A stretch of DNA of 64,000 nt from Planctomycetia bacterium (GTDB lineage: Bacteria > Planctomycetota > Planctomycetia > Pirellulales > JACPPG01). Below are positions 56,810 through 64,000 of the stretch, in pieces. The position numbers and the translations under genes were made by a program. The stretch covers positions 62,001 to 126,000 of the forward strand of contig JACPPG010000052.1 of assembly GCA_016191115.1 (NCBI GenBank). Reading direction: 5' to 3'. Each line of letters begins with the position of its first letter. The stretch's first letter is position 1. The notes under the pieces were generated by a model. The model was not told the origin of the DNA. It was given only the letters and a program-made list of their open reading frames with translations, and did no database searches.

Positions 56810-58273
56810 ATGTTTCGACGCGCGTTGTGCTGCTCGGCCTTTGCGCTCGTTGTGATTCTTGCCGCGCCCTTCGATCCGTGCGCTGTTGCAGCGGCGCCAG
56901 CCGCTTCGCAGGCCAGTCCGCGGGTTGAGCGGTACGCGGCCGCCCTGATTCGCGACGTGCCGCACGTGCGGCAGAAGCCTGATTTCTGTGGCGAGGCGTG
57001 CGTCGAGATGTATCTTCGCACGCTGGGCCACCCGATCGATCAAGATCAGGTCTTCAATGCCTCGAAGCTCGACCCGGCGCAGGGGCGCGGCTGCTACACG
57101 GCCGACCTGGAGCGGGCAGTCGTCAATCTCGGTTTTCGACCGGGCGCGGTGGGCTCGACCGTGCAAGTCGCCAAACTTGCCGTGGAGATGGAAGCCCACT
57201 GGAAAAAGCTCCACGCCGCGCTCGTCCAGGGCGCGCCGTCGATCGTCTGCATGCGCTTCGACCACCGGCCCAACACCACCGAGCACTTTCGTCTCGTCTT
57301 GGGCTACGACCCGACCAGGGACGAGGTCATCTTCCACGATCCCGCGGTGGAGGATGGCGCCTACAAACGGATGGCGCGCGCGGACTTCCTCGATCTGTGG
57401 CCGCTGAAATACTCGCCGCAGGAATGGACGCTGATTCGCCTGCCGCTTCATGCCGGCCAGATCAAAGCGCCGCCGCCAGCGCGCGGCTTTCAGCCGGCCG
57501 ACTATTGCCAGCACATCTTGAAATTGAAGTCGCGGCTGCCGGACGACGATTTCCGCGTGTTGGTCGAGCCGCCGTTTGTTGTCGTGGGCGATGAGCCCCT
57601 CGAGTCGATCCAACAGCACGCCGCGGACACCATCCGTTGGTCGGTCAAGAAACTGAAGCAGGAATACTTCGCCAACGATCCCGACCGCATCATCGGCATC
57701 TGGCTGTTCAAGGACCGTGAGAGCTACGAGACGAACGTCGAAAAGCTGTGGGGGACAAAGCCCACGACGCCGTATGGATACTACGCGGCGGCGAACCGGG
57801 CCCTGGTGATGAATATCGCGACAGGCGGCGGGACGCTTGTGCACGAGATCGTTCATCCGTTCGTGCGCGCCAACTTTCCCGATTGCCCTGACTGGCTGAA
57901 CGAGGGCCTCGGATCGCTCTACGAGCAATGCCGCGAAGTCGAGGGGCGGATCCGCGGGCAGACCAACTGGCGACTGGCCGGGCTGCAGAAAGCGATCCGC
58001 GCGGATCGCGTGCCCGACTTTGAATACCTGTGCGGCCAGACCGGCGGCAAGTTCTACACGGCCGACCCTGGCACGAACTACGCCCAGGCGCGGTACCTGT
58101 GCTACTACCTGCAAGAGCGCGGCCTGCTGAAGCGGTTCTATCACGACTTCTACGCCAACCGCCGAACCGACCCAACCGGCTACAAGACGCTGCAAAAAAC
58201 GCTCGGCTACGACGACATGGAAGCGTTCCACGGCGACTGGCAAGAATTCGTGATGGAGCTGCGGTATCCGTGA
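56810..58273 (+). CDS. Exported dual peptidase: C39-like plus HExxH domain
   Basis: A 487-residue protein with a signal peptide ('ALCCSAFALVVILAAPFDPC'). Residues ~45-215 are papain/C39-like: 'DVPHVRQKPDFCGEACVEMY' with the presumed nucleophile Cys60, and 'LVLGYDPTRDEVIFHDPA' carrying the expected Asp/His region. Residues ~245-487 are a DUF1570/gluzincin-like domain with 'GGGTLVHEIVHPFVRAN' (HEIVH 345-349) and 'WLNEGLGSLYEQ', the likely third zinc ligand. AGGAG precedes ATG 56810. The two protease types in one chain suggest processing of secreted peptides, an inference. Confidence 0.8.
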   Translation: MFRRALCCSAFALVVILAAPFDPCAVAAAPAASQASPRVERYAAALIRDVPHVRQKPDFCGEACVEMYLRTLGHPIDQDQVFNASKLDPAQGRGCYTADLERAVVNLGFRPGAVGSTVQVAKLAVEMEAHWKKLHAALVQGAPSIVCMRFDHRPNTTEHFRLVLGYDPTRDEVIFHDPAVEDGAYKRMARADFLDLWPLKYSPQEWTLIRLPLHAGQIKAPPPARGFQPADYCQHILKLKSRLPDDDFRVLVEPPFVVVGDEPLESIQQHAADTIRWSVKKLKQEYFANDPDRIIGIWLFKDRESYETNVEKLWGTKPTTPYGYYAAANRALVMNIATGGGTLVHEIVHPFVRANFPDCPDWLNEGLGSLYEQCREVEGRIRGQTNWRLAGLQKAIRADRVPDFEYLCGQTGGKFYTADPGTNYAQARYLCYYLQERGLLKRFYHDFYANRRTDPTGYKTLQKTLGYDDMEAFHGDWQEFVMELRYP

Positions 58274-58355
58274 CGGCGACGGATCACGGGGCCGCGTGGC
58301 CGCGGCGGCTAAGCTCTCTTGCAGCCGGCTGCCCGCTGCCGCCTACTGCCCTAAG

Positions 58356-58429
58356 AGCCAGCGAAGGGAGTCGAACCCTTAACCCCCGCATTACGAATGC
58401 GGTGCTCTGCCAATTGAAGCTACGCTGGC
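58356..58429 (-). tRNA. tRNA-Thr (anticodon CGT)
   Basis: On the minus strand the acceptor arms GCCAGCG and CGCTGGC pair fully. The D-arm contains GCTTCAATTGGCAGAGC. The anticodon arm CCGCA-TTCGTAA-TGCGG gives anticodon CGT, and the T-arm is AAGGG-TTCGACT-CCCTT. The discriminator base is T. CCA is not encoded. It reads ACG codons. Confidence 0.93.
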
Positions 58430-58549
58430 ATGCCCATCCGTCCGACCTTGGCAACCGTAGCTATCTTACGGTGCCGCGAGGCCGGCGGCGGACGAACTCC
58501 TGAAGCTAGGGAATGACCCAGGCGCGGTCAAGAGCGGCGGAGAGAAGCC

Positions 58550-58706
58550 CAGGGTCATCTGTTTTTCCAAAATGGCGAGGCGGGAAAATGGGACTGGCTC
58601 CGAGCATAAACAGCGCAAGCCCTTTCAGACCAACGTTGCGTCTCGGTGCCTGTCCCACTTTCCCGCCGGTGCGCCGCCGGCAAGCTTGAATCTGTGAACG
58701 GCCCTG
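58550..58706 (-). repeat. 157-bp MITE-like element, copy 2
   Basis: Inverse orientation to copy 1 and exactly the same length. Ends are CAGGGCCGT (inner to the gene-distal side) and ATGACCCTG, so the terminal repeat differs from copy 1 at two or three positions. The interior is nearly identical to copy 1. Confidence 0.85.
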
Positions 58707-58741
58707 GAGAGAAGCCGAGAGAAGCCTCACGAGCCCAAAAA

Positions 58742-58819
58742 GGGGAGGGCGAGGCTCCCACCGAGCCGGCGTGGGGAAACTGAGCCCTGGTGCCGGCTCA
58801 GCGGGAGCTTCGCCCTCCC
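58742..58819. repeat. Palindromic repeat, GGGAGGGCGAGGCTCC family
   Basis: GGGGAGGGCGAGGCTCCCAC opposite GCGGGAGCTTCGCCCTCCC, with CGAGCCGG/CCGGCTCA inner arms. Fourth member of the family in the window. Confidence 0.75.
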
Positions 58820-58862
58820 GAAGCCGCACGATACCGGCTGCAGGCCGAAAGAAAGGGGGGCG

Positions 58863-58919
58863 GGTGCCACGCTCACGCTTGCATCCACGGGTGTTGTTTC
58901 GGTGCGTGAGCGTGGCACC
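58863..58919. repeat. Palindromic repeat, GGTGCCACGCTCACGC family
   Basis: GGTGCCACGCTCACGC and its inverse GCGTGAGCGTGGCACC flank a short spacer. A more degenerate, compound version (GGTGCCATGCTCACGC) begins the lipoprotein gene region at 60572. Confidence 0.75.
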
Positions 58920-58995
58920 TCAGCCCAAACGCAAGATCCACGCCGGACCGCGATGGCGCTAAAAGAAGCGAAACCGGTCGCGGTCCGACGCGGGT

Positions 58996-59091
58996 AAAAA
59001 AACGGGGGCCTCTGACGCGCCACATCCACAATGGCTGTGCTGGATGGCCAGGGGCAAGTCAACCATCCCGCCGTTAGTCGTCAGAGGCCCC
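58996..59091 (-). terminator. Long-stem structured RNA ending in a U-run (minus strand)
   Basis: GGGGCCTCTGACG at 59079-59091 (minus strand) pairs over 13 bp with CGTCAGAGGCCCC at 59005-59017, followed by seven T residues. The ~60-nt loop has further pairing potential (CATCCA with TGGATG; CACA with TGTG). It could be an intrinsic terminator with an unusually large loop or the 3' end of a small RNA. No known RNA family was recognised. Confidence 0.5.
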
Positions 59092-59533
59092 GCGGGCCAG
59101 TCTCATTTATGTACCGGGCTGCTCCCTCTCGGCCGGCCCCTTCTAAAGCACAGCGCGTGCCAAGACCGTCGCATCTTCTCTCCCGGCACCCGTTACTACC
59201 TACCTGACTGCCGTCCAATCAACGACTTACGGCCAATTCAGGAATTCTAAACTAAGCGCGAAAAAGGACTTAGGACTACCCAATGGTATGGTCCGTTCCG
59301 GGGCGCACCGCGCAAAAACGCTGTGCCGACTCGATGCAATGGGTCGCACCCTGGTTTCAAGACGGGCTGCGAGTCGGTAATCGTATCAAATCGAGATTCT
59401 TCCTATTCAACCCAACTTGAATCACAAAATTCATGAGCATTTGCCGGCCAATTCCCGGGCCGCCGCCAGCCCAAGGTGGACTTCTCAGCGTGCAAACAGG
59501 CGGCCTTCTGCTTGCGTAGCAAGGGCAGGCCCC
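59092..59533. other. Gene-free region upstream of kdsA
   Basis: About 440 bp, lower in GC than the surroundings. No protein-coding frame with family features and no tRNA seen. It might contain the body of the minus-strand RNA that ends at 58996, or the kdsA promoter. Confidence 0.4.
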
Positions 59534-59690
59534 GGGGCCGTTTCACAGATTCAAGCTTGCCGGCGGCGCACCGGCGGGAAAGTGGGACAGGCACCGAGAC
59601 GCAACGTTGGTCTGAAAGGACTTGCGCTGTTTATGCTCGGAGCCAGTCCCATTTTCCCGCCTCGCCATTTTGAAAAACAGAAAACCCCTC
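59534..59690 (+). repeat. 157-bp MITE-like element, copy 3
   Basis: Same interior as copies 1 and 2 (TTCACAGATTCAAGCTTGCC through CCATTTTGAAAAACAG). The outermost bases differ, but the two ends are again roughly inverse (GGGGCCGTTT and AAAACCCCT), extending into CCCCGGGG/CCCCGGG. It ends about 22 bp before the kdsA start, so it may carry the kdsA promoter or leader. Confidence 0.8.
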
Positions 59691-59712
59691 CCCGGGCCAA
59701 GGAATTCGCGCC

Positions 59713-60540
59713 GTGCCTGCCAATCCCGCCCGAATCGGGCCCTATCTGTGCGGCGAGGGGCAGCCGCTTTTGGTCATTGCCGGACCGTGCGTCATCGAGA
59801 ACGAAGAGCTTACGCTCTCAATAGCCGAGCGGCTCAATGCCATCCGCCGCGAGCTGCCGATCCAGTTGGTCTTCAAGGCCTCGTTCGACAAGGCCAATCG
59901 CACGAGCGCCGAGGCCTTTCGTGGCCTGGGCCTCGAGGCCGGACTGTCGGTCCTCGCGCGCGTGAAGCAGGCCACCGGTCTGCCGGTCACCACCGACATC
60001 CACGAGTCCGACCAGGCGGCCCCGGTCGCGCAGGTGTGCGACCTGTTGCAGATTCCCGCCTTCCTCGCCCGCCAGACCGACCTGCTGGTGGCGGCGGGCC
60101 GCACAGGCCGGGCCGTGAACGTCAAGAAGGGGCAGTTCCTCGCCCCCTGGGACATGCGGCACGTAGTCGCCAAGCTGGAATCGGCCGGCTGCCGCAACAT
60201 CCTCCTGTGCGAGCGGGGGACGTTCTTCGGCTACGGCCGGTTGGTGAACGACATGCGCTCGATCCCGCAAATGCGCGCGCTGGGGACGCCGGTCGTCTTC
60301 GACGCCACGCACAGCGTGCAGGAGCCGGGCGGGTTAGGCGGCGCGACGGGGGGCAATCGGGCGATGGTCGAGCCGCTGGCCCGCGCGGCCACGGCGATCG
60401 GCATCGACGGACTATTCTTCGAGACGCATCCCCAGCCCGACACGTCGCCCAGCGACGGTCCGAACATGGTCCCGCTGGCTGAGTTTGCCGCCCTGATTGG
60501 CCGGCTGTTGGCAATCCGCGCGGTGGTGGAGAAACTCTAG
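59713..60540 (+). CDS. kdsA: 3-deoxy-8-phosphooctulonate (KDO-8-P) synthase
   Basis: Condenses phosphoenolpyruvate with arabinose 5-phosphate in lipopolysaccharide core synthesis. At 275 residues it is of standard length. It has '[13 protein letters not shown]', '[14 protein letters not shown]', 'VTTDIHES', '[11 protein letters not shown]', '[14 protein letters not shown]', '[14 protein letters not shown]' and '[18 protein letters not shown]'. The GTG start has AAGGA upstream. The short '[14 protein letters not shown]' segment also matches the family. Its presence supports a Gram-negative-type envelope. Confidence 0.95.
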   Translation: MPANPARIGPYLCGEGQPLLVIAGPCVIENEELTLSIAERLNAIRRELPIQLVFKASFDKANRTSAEAFRGLGLEAGLSVLARVKQATGLPVTTDIHESDQAAPVAQVCDLLQIPAFLARQTDLLVAAGRTGRAVNVKKGQFLAPWDMRHVVAKLESAGCRNILLCERGTFFGYGRLVNDMRSIPQMRALGTPVVFDATHSVQEPGGLGGATGGNRAMVEPLARAATAIGIDGLFFETHPQPDTSPSDGPNMVPLAEFAALIGRLLAIRAVVEKL

Positions 60541-62276
60541 TGGCCCACAGCGATGAATCGCCTGATGCTCAGGTGCCATGCTCACGCTCGCGTGAGCATG
60601 CTTCTCTCGCGAGCATGCCGACCCCACCTGTGAATCCCGCGAGCATGCCCACGCTGCTGTCGCGACGTGGGCATGGCGCCCCGCGGTGCGTCGGCGGCGC
60701 GGCTGTGATCGCTCTGGCCGTAAGCGCGCTCGTTGTTGCCGGCGCGTCGGGATGCCAAGACACGAACCGCACTTCTCGCGCGCAGCAGTTCGGGACGCAC
60801 GAGTCGCGCGAGAAGATGAACGAGCAGAACCTGGTCTACGCGATTTCCGTTCTCCGCGAGATCGACGAGTCGCCGTCGCCCGATTCCCTGTCGACGGTCA
60901 TCGACCGGCTCAACCAGTGGACTCATTCCAAGGAGCCCGCGGCTGACTGGAAGCCAGACCCGCTTCTCGAGTCGCTGCCCGAGGGCTTGCGCGACCTGCC
61001 GGCGGCGCGTGGGCTTGCCGAGCTGCGCTTCCCGCAAAGCGACGGGGTCGAGCTGCAACAGGCCGTGTGGCTGGGCGGCATCGCCCGCCGCGCAAGCGGC
61101 GAAAACAACGCCCCAGTCGCCAAGGCGCTCGCGCTATTCGACTGGGTCGTGCGCAATATCCAGATCGAGGCCGACGCGGCCATCGAAGTGCCGCACTTTG
61201 CCCGCGAAGTGCTCGTATTTGGTCGCGGCACGGCCACCGAACGGGCCTGGCTGTTCGCGCTCTTGGCGCGGCAGGAGGGGCTCGACGTCGTCATGCTGGC
61301 CCTGCCCGGCAAAGATGGCGGCGAGCCGCGGCCGTGGCTGCCGGCCATGGTCAGCGACGGAGAGCTCTATCTGTTTGACCCGCGGTTGGGCTTGCCCGTT
61401 CCGGGCCCCGACGGCCGGCCGGTCGCCACGCTGCGCGAAGTGCTGGCCGATCCAGGGCTGCTGCGGAAGCTGGACGCCGATGAGCGGCGCCCCTATCCGG
61501 TGAAAGCCGACGACCTGGCGAAGATCGCGGTGCTGGTCGAGGCGTCGCCGATCTATTTGGCCCAGCGGATGCACATGGTCGAATCGCAACTATCGGGCCG
61601 GGAGTCGCTGGTGCTGTCGGTGCGTCCCACCGCGGTGGCCGAGCGCCTCGCCTCGCACGCGAACGTCGAGCGGGTCGAGCTCTGGCCGCTTCCCTACGAA
61701 CGGTTGGCAGGCCGCGCGAAACTCGACCGCGCGACGCGCGAGAAGCAAGCCCGCGAGTTGGCCCCCTTCCTGCAGTTGGCGCCGTTCCTGCAGCCACCGA
61801 CGATTCTCTGGCAGGGACGCGTCTTGCACATTCTGGGCAATTTCGACGGACCCAAGAGCGCAAGCGCCTTCTATCAGCAGGCGCGGCCGGCCGACGCCGA
61901 TATCCAGCAAATGAAAGACCGCGCCCACCCGCAGCGCCGTGCGCTGGCCGACGCGATGGCCGAGCTGTTGGCCACGGCCAAGCAGGACGCCAGCTACTGG
62001 TTGGGCCTGGTGGCCTTCGAGCGCGGCAACTACGACGCGGCGATCGACTATTTCAAGACGCGCACGCTCGAGGCCACGCCCGGCGGCCCGTGGACGGCCG
62101 GCGCCCGCTACAACCTGGGCCGCACGTACGAGGCGCTGGGCCGCGCGGACGAGGCGATCCAACTGTACCAGGCCGACCGCTCGCCGCAGCGGACGGGCAA
62201 CATGCTGCGAGCGCAGCGGCTCGAGGAAGCGGCGAAGGGGCAAAAGGCGGACGAAGCGAAGGCGGCGGAGAAGTAG
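60540..62276 (+). CDS. Lipoprotein with transglutaminase-like and TPR regions
   Basis: A 578-residue protein. GTG 60540 overlaps the kdsA stop (TAGTG). The first ~50 residues are encoded by palindromic repeats; the real signal is 'VIALAVSALVVAGASGC' with a lipobox. Residues ~150-290 resemble a transglutaminase-like fold ('ALFDWVVRNIQI', then 'TERAWLFALLARQEGLDVVM'), but the usual catalytic Cys appears replaced. Near the C-terminus TPR-like repeats occur ('YWLGLVAFERGNYDAAIDYF', 'RYNLGRTYEALGRADEAIQL'). It is probably a lipid-anchored scaffold. A later start within or after the repeats is possible. Confidence 0.78.
   Translation: MAHSDESPDAQVPCSRSREHASLASMPTPPVNPASMPTLLSRRGHGAPRCVGGAAVIALAVSALVVAGASGCQDTNRTSRAQQFGTHESREKMNEQNLVYAISVLREIDESPSPDSLSTVIDRLNQWTHSKEPAADWKPDPLLESLPEGLRDLPAARGLAELRFPQSDGVELQQAVWLGGIARRASGENNAPVAKALALFDWVVRNIQIEADAAIEVPHFAREVLVFGRGTATERAWLFALLARQEGLDVVMLALPGKDGGEPRPWLPAMVSDGELYLFDPRLGLPVPGPDGRPVATLREVLADPGLLRKLDADERRPYPVKADDLAKIAVLVEASPIYLAQRMHMVESQLSGRESLVLSVRPTAVAERLASHANVERVELWPLPYERLAGRAKLDRATREKQARELAPFLQLAPFLQPPTILWQGRVLHILGNFDGPKSASAFYQQARPADADIQQMKDRAHPQRRALADAMAELLATAKQDASYWLGLVAFERGNYDAAIDYFKTRTLEATPGGPWTAGARYNLGRTYEALGRADEAIQLYQADRSPQRTGNMLRAQRLEEAAKGQKADEAKAAEK
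60572..60680. repeat. Compound palindromes within the lipoprotein 5' region
   Basis: TGCCATGCTCACGCTCGCGT and several GCGAGCATGC / GCATGCCCACG and CGTGGGCATGGCGCC units overlap. All lie in the frame that would encode residues 11-47 of the lipoprotein. They are related to 58863-58919. Confidence 0.6.
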
Positions 62277-62736
62277 GTTTCGCGTCGCGAGGCGGCCCGG
62301 CACTGCCGAGTTTGGCACGCAGTGTGCAAACGTGTGCCGACAGCCGCATCGTCGCCCGACGTGCGTGTCGCCCGACGATCGGTGGCGGAGCCGCTTGGGA
62401 GTCTCTGGCCCCCTCCGGCGGCTCCGCTGCTGTTCATCGCGCGGTCAATGTGGCGGATGAGTGACCGCGCCTTCCCGACCGTTCGGCACTGGTTGTCGCT
62501 GGAACACTTTCGCTCCAAAGCAAGGTGGTTTGCCGCACTCTCCGAAGTCCGCCAATTCGGCATTGTGTCGGCCCCGCCCGAAGCGTTGACAACCTATTGC
62601 ACTATTGCATCACAACCCGTAACTAGTTGCCGGAGTTCAATGGCAACTCCGAGCCTCGGGAGGTCAGCAGGCCGTTTCACGGATGAAGTACGCTATCACG
62701 CAAAAGTTGGTTGCCCTCGGACCGTATGTCCGACCA
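62277..62736. other. Gene-free convergent region
   Basis: 460 bp between the ends of the TPR lipoprotein and the DUF155-like gene. No U-tailed hairpin is obvious. A 13-codon stretch at 62683 ('MKYAITQKLVALG') resembles the start of LURP-one/YxjI proteins but goes no further. Confidence 0.4.
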
Positions 62737-63879
62737 CTACGGTACCGCGCGGAATACCGTCAGCGCGATTTCCAGCCCGATCAGGACAATAATCACGATC
62801 TCCAGAAACTCAGCGCGGAATGTGGCGGCCTGGTCCGATACGATCTGGTAGACCCCCTCGACGGTCTTGAGCGCTCGCTCGATGCTCTGCTCCCAGGCGT
62901 CCAGGTGGAACCGCGCCGCGAGCATCCGGTAAACCCGCGCGAGGTACTGGTCCCCCACCAGCTTCAGCACGTTGCCGGTCCGCTCGAACACATCGTTGGC
63001 CTCCATCCGCAATTCCCCCAGCGCCCGCAGCGGCAGCGAGTGTGTCCGCCAGAACGGCAGGTAGGACCGCGCGAGCGGGTGGATAAGCCGGTATGCCTCC
63101 GACAGGCGGCGGTCGAGCCGCTCGTCGAGATAGCGGAACTCGAGCAGTTGCAGGTTGGCGAACTCGATCGCCTGCAGCGTTTCGCCACAGTCCTCGTCGA
63201 TCAAAAGCGCGGCCGACCACTCCGGCACGAACAGGTCGCGTGGGCCGTAGCTGATCCGCATCCGTAGCGCTTCGTCGATTTCTTCGCGGCTGAGCTCGGC
63301 GTCCTCCAGCCGCACTATTCCCGCCATCCACGCGTCTTGCTGGGACAGCAACTGCGCCGGCGGCGGCAGCGATCCATCCGTCGGCAACTGGAACACGAAA
63401 TACTCTTCCGTCAGGTCGCTCCAGTCCGGCTGGTGGATCGCGGGCAGAAGCTTCGCATAAAGCGGCGCGAGGGCTGCCCGCGCGGCACGCACCAGCGCAT
63501 CGGGTTCGGCCAGGCCGCGGGCGAGCCGCACCAGCGCCTCCGGCGACAAGCGAAACGGAACGTGCATCGCCACGCTCACGGCCCCGAAGTCGAACACCGT
63601 CGCCTCGGCAACTGCCCGGAGCTGGCCCAACTCCAGCATCGACAGCGCCACCTCTTCGAGGCGGATCCGCAAGGGCGCCGGACGGTATGTGATCGACGAA
63701 GGGGTCCGCGGCCGCCGCGGCAGGCTCTGCAGCTCGGCGGGCACGAGCCGGGCCGCGTGATCGAGCCGGACCTCGCCGCCGATGTCGAAGGCGACGTGAA
63801 TGTGCAACGTGCCAGAAAGCTCGGCCGCGGAATCCGCCATAGCGTCGGCGGAGGTCCTGCTGTCCGGGGTGGCGCTCAT
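62737..63879 (-). CDS. DUF155/RMD1-like membrane protein
   Basis: A 380-residue protein. The C-terminus 'EFLEIVIIVLIGLEIALTVF' is a single membrane helix preceded by a long helical region, the pattern of the DUF155 (RMD1/Sif2) family, whose eukaryotic members sit in mitochondria. The N-terminal two thirds have 'VFDFGAVSVAMHVPF' and 'FVFQLPTDGSLPPPAQLLSQ'. The body is soluble, with the helix as tail anchor. Function in bacteria is unknown. ATG 63879 was used; ATG 63840 is possible. Confidence 0.72.
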   Translation of the reverse strand: MSATPDSRTSADAMADSAAELSGTLHIHVAFDIGGEVRLDHAARLVPAELQSLPRRPRTPSSITYRPAPLRIRLEEVALSMLELGQLRAVAEATVFDFGAVSVAMHVPFRLSPEALVRLARGLAEPDALVRAARAALAPLYAKLLPAIHQPDWSDLTEEYFVFQLPTDGSLPPPAQLLSQQDAWMAGIVRLEDAELSREEIDEALRMRISYGPRDLFVPEWSAALLIDEDCGETLQAIEFANLQLLEFRYLDERLDRRLSEAYRLIHPLARSYLPFWRTHSLPLRALGELRMEANDVFERTGNVLKLVGDQYLARVYRMLAARFHLDAWEQSIERALKTVEGVYQIVSDQAATFRAEFLEIVIIVLIGLEIALTVFRAVP

Positions 63880-63983
63880 GAGGGCATGCCGTCGGGAGTG
63901 CGCGTAGGCAAATCATCCGTAGCCGCGTGGCTCGTCATCTTATGCGGTCACGCGCGACGTAGCCACCGACGCCCATGACGAAC

Positions 63984-64000
63984 CAGGGCCGTTCACAGAT
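63984..64000 (+). repeat. 157-bp MITE-like element, copy 4 (cut by window end)
   Basis: The last 17 bases CAGGGCCGTTCACAGAT match the beginning of copy 2 exactly, and one base further upstream also matches. The rest lies outside the window. Confidence 0.7.

Noticed and set aside
59044..59250. 68-codon plus-strand frame ahead of kdsA
   Set aside because: It begins inside the long-stem RNA structure and shows no protein-like composition.
62683..62790. Short frame starting 'MKYAITQKLVALG', similar to LURP-one/YxjI proteins
   Set aside because: The similarity stops after 13 codons and the frame then runs antisense to the DUF155-like gene; too short to call a pseudogene.

Overview
The window looks like the chromosome of a GC-rich planctomycete, most likely of the Pirellulales type. 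The evidence is two DUF1559 pseudopilin-like proteins, a secreted haem peroxidase with a planctomycete-type N-terminal sorting motif, DUF1570 proteases, PQQ-propeller proteins, PSCyt-like c-type cytochromes, and many small palindromic repeats between (and sometimes inside) genes. No database search was run, so family names come from motifs and gene order.

Layout. 1-12709: the conserved secE-nusG-rplK-rplA-rplJ-rplL-rpoB-rpoC cluster, with a DUF433/DUF5615 toxin-antitoxin-like pair (toxin frameshifted) between rpoB and rpoC. 12998-22520: a small lipoprotein, then a minus-strand block with a C45-type autoproteolytic hydrolase, SppA, a response regulator fused to an ATPase domain, and a large hybrid histidine kinase with HPt domain. 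23027-28034: two small unknown genes, a PQQ propeller protein, a class III aminotransferase and an M81 (MlrC-like) metallopeptidase. 28446-33578: two DUF1559 genes sharing an upstream 13-bp motif, the haem peroxidase, an IS21-family end remnant and a small lipoprotein. 33651-42259: a DacZ-like diadenylate cyclase, a secreted planctomycete protein, a HEAT-repeat lipoprotein, an orphan ABC permease, a DUF1570 protease, a small membrane protein and an esterase.

42432-52305: eleven minus-strand genes with several ATGA overlaps. They include phage portal, large and small terminase, an ABC-ATPase/GNAT fusion and a ParB-like protein, together with a Val/Ala/Pro-rich exported protein, two exported c-type cytochromes, a subtilase and two small hydrophobic proteins. 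No capsid or tail genes are visible, so this is either a truncated prophage or a domesticated phage-derived locus with an unusual cargo. It is the most interesting part of the window. It is followed by a toxin-antitoxin-like pair (52677-53560) bracketed by two ~100-bp direct repeats.

53775-64000: an endonuclease/exonuclease/phosphatase protein, an SGNH hydrolase, a C39-like/HExxH double peptidase, tRNA-Thr(CGT), kdsA with a downstream lipoprotein, and a DUF155/RMD1-like protein. A 157-bp MITE-like element with terminal inverted repeats occurs three times here, and a fourth copy runs off the window end.

A recurring theme is that palindromic repeats of several families sit in nearly every longer gap, and in three places they lie in frame inside coding regions (39523, 46824, 60572).
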